Below, piece after piece: positions 58,363-64,000 of a stretch of DNA of 64,000 nucleotides. The position numbers and the translations under genes are program-made. The notes below the pieces were generated by a model, which did not search any database, had not been told where the DNA came from, and was given only the letters and a program-made list of their open reading frames with translations. This DNA comes from Nitrosomonadales bacterium (GTDB lineage Bacteria > Pseudomonadota > Gammaproteobacteria > Burkholderiales > Gallionellaceae). The stretch covers positions 1 to 64,000 of the forward strand of contig JACRNY010000006.1 of assembly GCA_016214695.1 (NCBI GenBank), given 5' to 3'. Positions within the stretch are counted from its first letter, which is position 1, and the number at the start of each line of letters is the position of its first letter.

Positions 58363-58455
58363 TCTCGCCAGGACGCCAAGAACGCAAAGACTGCAAACAT
58401 TCTCATTTGCTGCAATATTGTCGCCTCTCTTGGCGTTCTTGGCGTCTTGGCGAGA
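58363..58455. repeat. 23-bp near-perfect inverted repeat upstream of rimO
   Basis: TCTCGCCAGGACGCCAAGAA with following CGC (58363-58385) pairs with 58433-58455 with one mismatch across a 47-nt centre that is itself partly repetitive (CAAAGACTGCAAA / TTTGCTGCAATA). It lies in the 198-bp gap between the CDF gene end and the rimO start. It resembles a small non-autonomous mobile element. Confidence 0.85.
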
Positions 58456-58495
58456 ACCTGTTGTTCGCTGCAAAATCTGCGGATAAGTAGTGCTT

Positions 58496-59413
58496 TTACG
58501 GTTCAACTTCGTCATGACGTTCCAGCGACGCATCGACCAGCGACAGCGGGTCTTCGATGGGTTCGAGGTGGGTGGTGAGATGGCTGAACGGCACGGCGGC
58601 GCGGATGTCCGCCTCGATCACTTCGACCATGTCATGTCCGAGTTGCACGCTCCACTCGCCCGGCACCAGCACATGCAGCGAGATGAACGCCTGCTGTCCT
58701 GCCTGACGGGTGCGCAGCGCGTGGAAATCCAGTCCCTGCTTGCGGTAGTTCGCCAGCACGGCTTCGATGGCCGCGAGCTGCTCCGGTGGCAGCGCCTCGT
58801 CCATCAGGCCGGAAGCGGAACGTCGCAACAGCTGACATCCGGTCCACACGATGTTGACCGCCACCAGCAGCGCGATGAGCGGATCCAGCCACAGCCAACC
58901 GCCCAGCCACACCAAGCCGACGCCGGCAATGACGCCGGCCGAGGTCCACACATCGGTCATCAGATGTTTGGCATCGGCTTCCAGCGTGATGGAGTTGGCG
59001 GCGCGCCCGGCCTTGAGCAGCTCACGTGCAGCCAGCAGGTTGATGAGCGAGGCGACGGCAGACACCGCCAGGCCGACGCCGAGCGCCTCCAGCGCCTGCG
59101 GGTGCAGGAAGCGGTCGATGGCGGTCCAGGCGATGCTGACCGCGGCCAGCAGGATGAGGAAGCCCTCGAACGCGCTGGAGAAATATTCCGCCTTGCCGTG
59201 ACCGTAGGCGTGCCTGTCGTCGGCGGGCGTCGCCGCCAGCGACAGCATCGCCAGCGCCATCAGCGCACCGGCCAGGTTGACGAAGGATTCGAGCGCATCG
59301 GAGAGCAGACCGACCGAACCGGTCAGCCACCATGCGATGCCCTTGAGCAGGATGGTGGCGACGGCGGCGGCGATGGACAGCCAGGCGTAGCGTTTCAGGT
59401 CAGCGCGTTGCAT
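58496..59413 (-). CDS. Cation diffusion facilitator (metal exporter)
   Basis: 305 residues. CDF proteins export divalent metals (Zn, Fe, Co, Cd) by proton antiport. The membrane domain carries [11 protein letters not shown] and [11 protein letters not shown], the two D/H metal-site helices. A cytoplasmic C-terminal domain (about 215-305) ends with [12 protein letters not shown]. It lies 3 bp downstream of the ZIP gene, so both are cotranscribed. Export and import on one transcript suggests tuned metal balance. Confidence 0.93.
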   Translation of the reverse strand: MQRADLKRYAWLSIAAAVATILLKGIAWWLTGSVGLLSDALESFVNLAGALMALAMLSLAATPADDRHAYGHGKAEYFSSAFEGFLILLAAVSIAWTAIDRFLHPQALEALGVGLAVSAVASLINLLAARELLKAGRAANSITLEADAKHLMTDVWTSAGVIAGVGLVWLGGWLWLDPLIALLVAVNIVWTGCQLLRRSASGLMDEALPPEQLAAIEAVLANYRKQGLDFHALRTRQAGQQAFISLHVLVPGEWSVQLGHDMVEVIEADIRAAVPFSHLTTHLEPIEDPLSLVDASLERHDEVEP

Positions 59414-59416
59414 GCC

Positions 59417-60184
59417 CTACTCCGGCATCATCATGCCAAGCAGCGCCACGGTCAGCACGCCTGCCGAGATGAGGATCACCTGCTGCACGGTGTCGCGCAA
59501 CTGCGTACGTTTGTGCAGGCCGGGGATGAGGTCGGCCACCGCGACATAGATCATGCTGGCCGAGGCCACCGCCAGCAGCGAAGGCACCAGCGATTGCATG
59601 TCCTGCAGCGCGAAATAGCCGAGCATGCCGCCGACCAGTGTGGCGAAGCTGGAGATGAGGTTGAGCTGGAAGGCGCGCAGCTTGCTGTAGCCGGAGTGCA
59701 GCAGGATGGCGAAGTCGCCGACCTCCTGCGGGATCTCGTGCGCGATGATGGCCATCGCAGTGATGATGCCCAGGTTCACATCGACGAGGAAGGCGGCCGC
59801 GATGATGATGCCGTCGACGAAGTTGTGGAAGGTGTCGCCGACGATGACCATGGTGCCGCTGCGGCCGTGGTCGCTGTGCTCGTGCGGTTCGTGGGCCTCG
59901 CAATGGTCATGGTGGCAATGGCGCCAGATCAGCACCTTCTCCAGGGTGAAGAACACCAGGATGCCGACCAGCACGGTGCCGCTCACAGTCGCCACGCTGG
60001 GCGACAGCCGGATGGCTTCGGGCAGGATGTCTAGGAACACCGCACCCAGCAAGGCGCCGATGGCGTAGCTCACCAGGCCGCCCAGATAGCTGGCGCGCGC
60101 GTTGAGCGCGAACAGCGCCGCGGCGATGACGCTGAGAATGCCGCCGAGCAGGCTGGCCAGGATGATCCAGGTGAAAGTCGTCAT
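59417..60184 (-). CDS. ZIP family metal transporter
   Basis: 255 residues from ATG 60184. About eight helices are predicted. The His-rich cytoplasmic loop (HCHHDHCEAHEPHEHSDHG, about 89-107) and the binuclear-site motifs HNFVDGIIIAAAF and HEIPQEVGDFAIL are present. ZIP proteins import Zn, Fe or Mn into the cytoplasm. The metal cannot be told from sequence. Confidence 0.94.
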   Translation of the reverse strand: MTTFTWIILASLLGGILSVIAAALFALNARASYLGGLVSYAIGALLGAVFLDILPEAIRLSPSVATVSGTVLVGILVFFTLEKVLIWRHCHHDHCEAHEPHEHSDHGRSGTMVIVGDTFHNFVDGIIIAAAFLVDVNLGIITAMAIIAHEIPQEVGDFAILLHSGYSKLRAFQLNLISSFATLVGGMLGYFALQDMQSLVPSLLAVASASMIYVAVADLIPGLHKRTQLRDTVQQVILISAGVLTVALLGMMMPE

Positions 60185-60219
60185 GGTTGAACCGTGTGGA
60201 TACAGGCGCGCATTGTAGC

Positions 60220-61803
60220 TTATGCGTGCAGGTTCACATCCCTGGTCTCGGGCAGGAACAGCAATCCGATGACGGAGGCAAAGATCAGCATGCCGACCGG
60301 ATACCACAGTCCCGCCAAGGCATCGCCCGCCTGTACCGAGATCAGCGTGACCATGAACGGCGACAGGCCGCCTATCCAGCCCGCGCTCAGGTTATGCGGC
60401 ACGGCGGCGGCGGTGTAGCGCGTGCGTGCGCTGAACAGCTCGGCCAGCACTGCCGTCTGCGGCCCGGTGATGAGCGCCACGGCGACCACCGGTACGATGA
60501 GCAGCAGGAACAGCATGAAGTGGTCCACCTGCGCGCTGTCAGCCTGTTCCAGCCAGCCATTCTTCTTCAGTTCCGCGATGGTCTCCTGCGGGTGGAAGCC
60601 GTATATCTCGCTGCCGTCACCCAGGCTGATCGTCGCATCGATCTTGTCGCCCTGCGGCTGCAGGGTGTACGACACACCGTTCTTGACCAGGAACTCCTGC
60701 ATGCGCTCGCACTCGGTCGCCGCCTTGCGGAACGGGCTGTAATGGCAATCGTCGCCGTGCAGGGCGACCGCGACCTCGCGGTTGAAACGTTCCAGTTGCG
60801 GATTGCCGTAATGCTGCAGGCCCTTGAACACCGGCAGGATGGTGAGCGCACCGAGGATCAGCCCGGCCAGCAGGATGGGCCTGCGCCCTACCTTGTCGGA
60901 CAGCCAGCCGCAGAAGATGGTGAGCGGGAACAGCAGCAGCGTGGAGAGCATCACCAGCGTGCTCGCGGTCTGCGCGTCGAGGCGCACCACGCTCTTGAGG
61001 AACACGTTGGTGTAGACCTGCGAGGAGAAGAACAGCAGCGAGCCGCCCGCCGAGATGCAGAAGAACAGCAGCGCCATGCCCTTCAGGGTGCGGCGGTCGC
61101 GCAGGCATTCGCGCAGCGGTGCCTTGGACACCGTGCCTTCCTTCTGCAACTGGCGGAACACCGGCGACTCTTCCAGGCTCATGCGCGTCTTGATGGAGAC
61201 GAACAGCAGCACGGCGGAGAACAGGAAGGGGATGCGCCAGCCCCAGGCATTGAAATCGGCGGGGTCCAGAAACGCCAGCAACAGCACGATCTGCAGCGTG
61301 GAGACGAGGATGCCGAGCGGTCCCATCAGTTGCAGCACGCTGGTGTAGACGCCGCGCTTGCCGTGCGGCGCATGCTCGGTGAGATACACCGCCACGCCGC
61401 CGATCTCGCCGCCCACGGCGAAGCCCTGCAGCAGGCGCAGCAGCAGCAACAATATCGGCGCCATGATGCCGATCTGCGCATAGGTCGGCAGCAGGCCGAC
61501 CAGGAAGGTGGTGACGCCCATCAGCGCGATGGTGGCGATGAAGATGGGACGGCGGCCGAACCTGTCCGCCAGGTTGCCGAACAACGCCGAACCCAGCGGC
61601 CGCACCACCATGCCGACGCCGAAGGTGGCGAGGCTCATCAGCAGCGCCGCGGTCGGGTTCTCCGGCGGGAAGAACAGCACACTGAAATAAGTGGCCAGCG
61701 AGGCGAAGGTGAGGAAGTCATACCATTCGAGGAAGGTGCCAAAACAGGCGGCAAGCACGACTTTGCGTTGCGAGGGGGTGAAGGAGCGATAGGTCTTTTT
61801 CAT
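60220..61803 (-). CDS. MFS transporter, metabolite:H+ symporter (MHS) type
   Basis: 527 residues. MHS signatures are GTFLEWYDFLTFASLA, NLADRFGRRPIF and LLRLLQGFAVGGEIGG, as in ProP, KgtP and ShiA. Compared with those (about 440-500), it has a roughly 90-residue hydrophilic loop (about 340-430) between the helices near LILGALTILPVF and MLFLLLIVPVVAV. The loop contains two Cys (DDCHY, TECER) that could form a disulfide if periplasmic. The substrate is unknown. Confidence 0.92.
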   Translation of the reverse strand: MKKTYRSFTPSQRKVVLAACFGTFLEWYDFLTFASLATYFSVLFFPPENPTAALLMSLATFGVGMVVRPLGSALFGNLADRFGRRPIFIATIALMGVTTFLVGLLPTYAQIGIMAPILLLLLRLLQGFAVGGEIGGVAVYLTEHAPHGKRGVYTSVLQLMGPLGILVSTLQIVLLLAFLDPADFNAWGWRIPFLFSAVLLFVSIKTRMSLEESPVFRQLQKEGTVSKAPLRECLRDRRTLKGMALLFFCISAGGSLLFFSSQVYTNVFLKSVVRLDAQTASTLVMLSTLLLFPLTIFCGWLSDKVGRRPILLAGLILGALTILPVFKGLQHYGNPQLERFNREVAVALHGDDCHYSPFRKAATECERMQEFLVKNGVSYTLQPQGDKIDATISLGDGSEIYGFHPQETIAELKKNGWLEQADSAQVDHFMLFLLLIVPVVAVALITGPQTAVLAELFSARTRYTAAAVPHNLSAGWIGGLSPFMVTLISVQAGDALAGLWYPVGMLIFASVIGLLFLPETRDVNLHA

Positions 61804-61826
61804 CGTGGGTCAGTATTGAAATGGGC

Positions 61827-62564
61827 TCAGGCCAGCCAGATGAACGTGCCCATGCGGCCGGTCACGCCGTCGCGGCGGTAGGAGTAGAACTTGTCCTGCT
61901 GGTGATAGGTGCAGAAGGTGCCGCCGTAGACGCGGCCGATGCCGAGTGCGTTCAGGCGCTGGCGTGCCAGTCGCACCATGTCGGCGCGGTATTTGCCCGC
62001 CGCAGCGAGCGGCACAAAGGCGGCAGCTGCAGCGGCATCGTGCGCCACGAACGCCGTGCGCACATCCTCGCCGACCTCGAAGGCATGCGGCCCGATGGTC
62101 GGACCGAGCCAGGCCAGCAGTTTCTGCGGCGCCACGCCCATCTCTTGCACGGTCGCTTCGATCACGCCGGCGGCCAGGCCTTTCCAGCCCGCATGCGCAG
62201 CCGCGACCACGCTGCCGTCCTCGTCGCACAGCAGCACCGGCAGGCAGTCGGCCGTCATCACCACGCACACCGAGCCGCGCTGGCGCGCGACGCTGGCATC
62301 GGCCACGACGCGGCAGGCGGCGGCATCGGCGTTCGCCACTTCGATGCCGTGCACCTGTTCCATCCACACCGGTTCGCTGGGCATGAACGGCGCCAGCGAC
62401 TGGCGGTTGCGGTTCACGCGCAGCGGGTCGTCGCCGACATGCAGGCCGAGGTTGAGCGTGTCATACGGGGCGGCGCTGACACCGCCGAGGCGCGTGGTCT
62501 GCAATGCCTTCACATTGGCAGGCGCGGGCCATTCGGGATGGATGAAGGTCTCACTCAATGACAT
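61827..62564 (-). CDS. pgeF: Peptidoglycan editing factor / multicopper polyphenol oxidase fold protein PgeF (YfiH)
   Basis: 245 residues. The YfiH family zinc site is visible in CVVMTADCLPVLLCDEDGSVVAAAHAGWKGL (Cys and His ligands; quoted by its ends only: TADCLPVLL, AHAGWKGLA) and GTFCTYHQQDKFYSYRRDG. Relatives act on purine nucleosides, and E. coli YfiH edits wrong peptidoglycan precursors. The start overlaps rluD by 14 bp, the usual rluD-pgeF operon. Confidence 0.93.
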   Translation of the reverse strand: MSLSETFIHPEWPAPANVKALQTTRLGGVSAAPYDTLNLGLHVGDDPLRVNRNRQSLAPFMPSEPVWMEQVHGIEVANADAAACRVVADASVARQRGSVCVVMTADCLPVLLCDEDGSVVAAAHAGWKGLAAGVIEATVQEMGVAPQKLLAWLGPTIGPHAFEVGEDVRTAFVAHDAAAAAAFVPLAAAGKYRADMVRLARQRLNALGIGRVYGGTFCTYHQQDKFYSYRRDGVTGRMGTFIWLA

Positions 62565-63561
62565 CGCCCGCCTCCTCTATCCCTTCCAGCAGCTCTTCCA
62601 TATCGTCCGGCAAGGGGGAATGGAACTCCATGCGCTCGCCGCTGACGGGATGGTCCAGCGCCAGTTGCGTGGCGTGCAGCGCCTGGCGCGGAAAACCGTT
62701 CAGCAGTTCGCGCAGCGACGGCGAGCATTTCTGCGTGCCGCGCTGGTACACGCTGTCGCCGATCAGCGGGTGGCCGATGTGGGTCATGTGCACGCGGATC
62801 TGGTGGGTGCGGCCGGTCTCCAGACGGCAACGCACCAGGGTGCAATAGGGGAAACGCTCCTCGACGCTGACATGCGTGATGGCTTCCTTGCCGCTCTCGG
62901 TCGTGGCCATCTTCACCCTTTGCGAGGGATGGCGACCGATGGGCACGTTGATGGTGTAGTCGCGGTCCAGCTCGCCCCACACCAGCGCGAGATATTCGCG
63001 CTTCACGCTGCGTGCCTGCATCTGCCGCACCAACGCGGTCTGCGCGACCAGCGTCCTGGCCACCACCATCAGTCCGCTGGTGTCCTTGTCGAGGCGGTGC
63101 ACGATGCCGGCACGCGGTACGTTCGCCAGTTCCGGCGCGTGGTGCAGCAGGGCATTGAGCAGGGTACCTTCCCAATTTCCGCTGCCGGGATGCACCACCA
63201 GCCCGACCGGTTTGTCGATGATGATGATGGCGTCGTCCTCGTAGACGATGTCGAGCGGAATATCCTCGGGCAGGAAAGGTTGTTCGGAGGGGTGTATCTG
63301 CGGCGATACACGCACGGTCTCGCCGCCCCACACCTTCTGCTTGACGCTGGCCGGTTGGCCGTTGAGCGTGACCAGGCCCTGCTCCACCCAGTCCTGCAGG
63401 CGGCTGCGCGAGTACTCGGGCAGCAGTTTGACCAGCACCTGATCGAGACGCAGTCCGCCGTGCTCCATCGGCACCTTCATCTCAAGCAGGTCGGATGACT
63501 CGTCGTCTTTGCTATAATCGGACAAATCCTCTTCGGGTTCCATCATTTCGGGTTCTATCAT
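62551..63561 (-). CDS. rluD: 23S rRNA pseudouridine synthase RluD
   Basis: 336 residues if started at ATG 63561. An S4-like RNA-binding domain (RLDQVLVKLLPEYSRSRLQD) and the catalytic HRLDKDTSGLMV with its Asp are clear, plus RTHQIRVHMTHIGHPLIGD. It modifies helix 69 of 23S rRNA. The first 27 residues are acidic (EPEEDLSDYSKDDESSD) and no ribosome-binding site is seen; an alternative start at 63480 (MKVPMEHGG) also fits. The annotated start overlaps the bamD start codon. Confidence 0.92.
   Translation of the reverse strand: MIEPEMMEPEEDLSDYSKDDESSDLLEMKVPMEHGGLRLDQVLVKLLPEYSRSRLQDWVEQGLVTLNGQPASVKQKVWGGETVRVSPQIHPSEQPFLPEDIPLDIVYEDDAIIIIDKPVGLVVHPGSGNWEGTLLNALLHHAPELANVPRAGIVHRLDKDTSGLMVVARTLVAQTALVRQMQARSVKREYLALVWGELDRDYTINVPIGRHPSQRVKMATTESGKEAITHVSVEERFPYCTLVRCRLETGRTHQIRVHMTHIGHPLIGDSVYQRGTQKCSPSLRELLNGFPRQALHATQLALDHPVSGERMEFHSPLPDDMEELLEGIEEAGDVIE
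63510..63518 (+). promoter_or_regulatory. Extended -10 promoter of bamD
   Basis: TGC-TATAAT is a perfect -10 with its TGN extension, about 42 bp before the bamD ATG. It lies inside the 5' coding part of rluD on the opposite strand. Confidence 0.65.
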
Positions 63562-64000
63562 GCGCCATAGTTTAGCTGTTTTCCTCCTGCTCTCGTTAGT
63601 TGCTTGCAGTTCCGACCCCGCCAAGGACGATAACCTCACCGCCGACCAGCTCTACAGCGCGGCGAAGGAATCGATGGCGGACAACAATTACGAGAAGGCG
63701 GTGAAGCAGTTCGAGAAGCTGCAGTCGCGTTACCCCTACGGCCGTTATGCACAACAGGCGCAGATGGAGATCGCCTACGCCTACTACAAGCACAGCGAGC
63801 CGGCGCCCGCGCTGGTGGCGCTGGACAACTTCGTGAAGATGTACCCCAACAGCCAGCACCTGGACTATGTCTACTACCTCAAGGGGCTGATCAACTTCAA
63901 CGAGAACATCAACAGCCTGTTCGGCACCATGTTCAAGCAGGACCCGTCCGAACGCGACCCCACCGCCCTGCGCGATTCCTTCGCTTCCTTCAAGGAGCTG
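63560..64000 (+). CDS. bamD: Outer-membrane assembly lipoprotein BamD (3' end outside window)
   Basis: 147 residues are visible; the gene runs off the right edge. The lipobox LVAC (MRHSLAVFLLLSLVACSSD) anchors it in the outer membrane's inner leaflet, and TPR-like helices follow (TADQLYSAAKESMADNNYEK, YPYGRYAQQAQMEIAYAY). BamD is an essential part of the BAM complex that inserts outer-membrane proteins. Its ATG overlaps the rluD ATG (CATG), and the two genes are divergent as in many proteobacteria. Confidence 0.93.
   Translation, partial: MRHSLAVFLLLSLVACSSDPAKDDNLTADQLYSAAKESMADNNYEKAVKQFEKLQSRYPYGRYAQQAQMEIAYAYYKHSEPAPALVALDNFVKMYPNSQHLDYVYYLKGLINFNENINSLFGTMFKQDPSERDPTALRDSFASFKEL

Overview
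The window is high-G+C, densely coded chromosomal DNA of a Gram-negative bacterium. The evidence is the outer-membrane genes (bamD, pldA, TolC-type channel), the rRNA leader style and the housekeeping set. Gene content and repeats best fit a betaproteobacterium, perhaps near the iron-oxidising Gallionellaceae (Sideroxydans/Gallionella); that placement is inference. No CRISPR array, prophage, transposase gene or tRNA was seen. The left edge holds the promoter and leader of an rRNA operon that runs leftward out of the window.

Layout. 0.2-2.4 kb: tsaD, plsY, folB. 2.4-8.7 kb: a heavy-metal RND efflux operon (small His-rich exported protein, adaptor, pump, DUF3240 protein, outer-membrane channel). 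8.6-13.9 kb: SemiSWEET, an HD-GYP phosphodiesterase, acetyl-CoA synthetase and an MltD-type lytic transglycosylase. 13.9-21.1 kb: a Yej-like peptide ABC importer on the minus strand, interrupted by an oppositely oriented DsbA/FrnE-like gene. 21.1-29.7 kb: YgfZ, a CbiM-like membrane protein, GNAT, L,D-transpeptidase, tadA, hemolysin III, PrxQ, PhoH, GST, MsrB, YciB, YciI and a parvulin. 29.8-38 kb: a MASE1-PAS-GGDEF cyclase, a coiled-coil orphan, a histidine phosphatase, DjlA, a small outer-membrane barrel and a MASE1/PAS hybrid histidine kinase. 38-46.4 kb: an envelope cluster of a transglutaminase-like protein, a tandem glutaredoxin and phospholipase A, then a KTSC protein, a low-G+C 1193-residue repeat protein and a rhodanese. 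46.4-55.6 kb: tpm, a diguanylate cyclase, purL, nnrD, DUF2937, a spermidine-synthase-like protein and a histone-tail/DUF2934 protein. 55.7-64 kb: DUF190-crcB, a YkgJ-like protein, rimO, a CDF exporter, a ZIP importer, an MHS transporter, pgeF, rluD and the start of bamD.

Themes. Metal handling recurs (RND operon, CDF, ZIP, CrcB), as do c-di-GMP enzymes (two GGDEF proteins, one HD-GYP). The most unusual sequence-level observations are: (1) a C-rich promoter-like block present three times, upstream of the outer-membrane barrel, the hybrid kinase and the transglutaminase operon; (2) short mobile-looking repeats absorbed in frame into genes (heptanucleotide repeats in purL and the ABC ATPase linker, G/C palindromes in nnrD and tadA); (3) an element starting GTAGGGTGGGCAC that supplies the TAG stop codon of both ykgJ and rimO; (4) an operon pairing a transglutaminase-like protein with a membrane-anchored double glutaredoxin and phospholipase A. 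Domain calls rest on reading motifs by eye; no database search was run.
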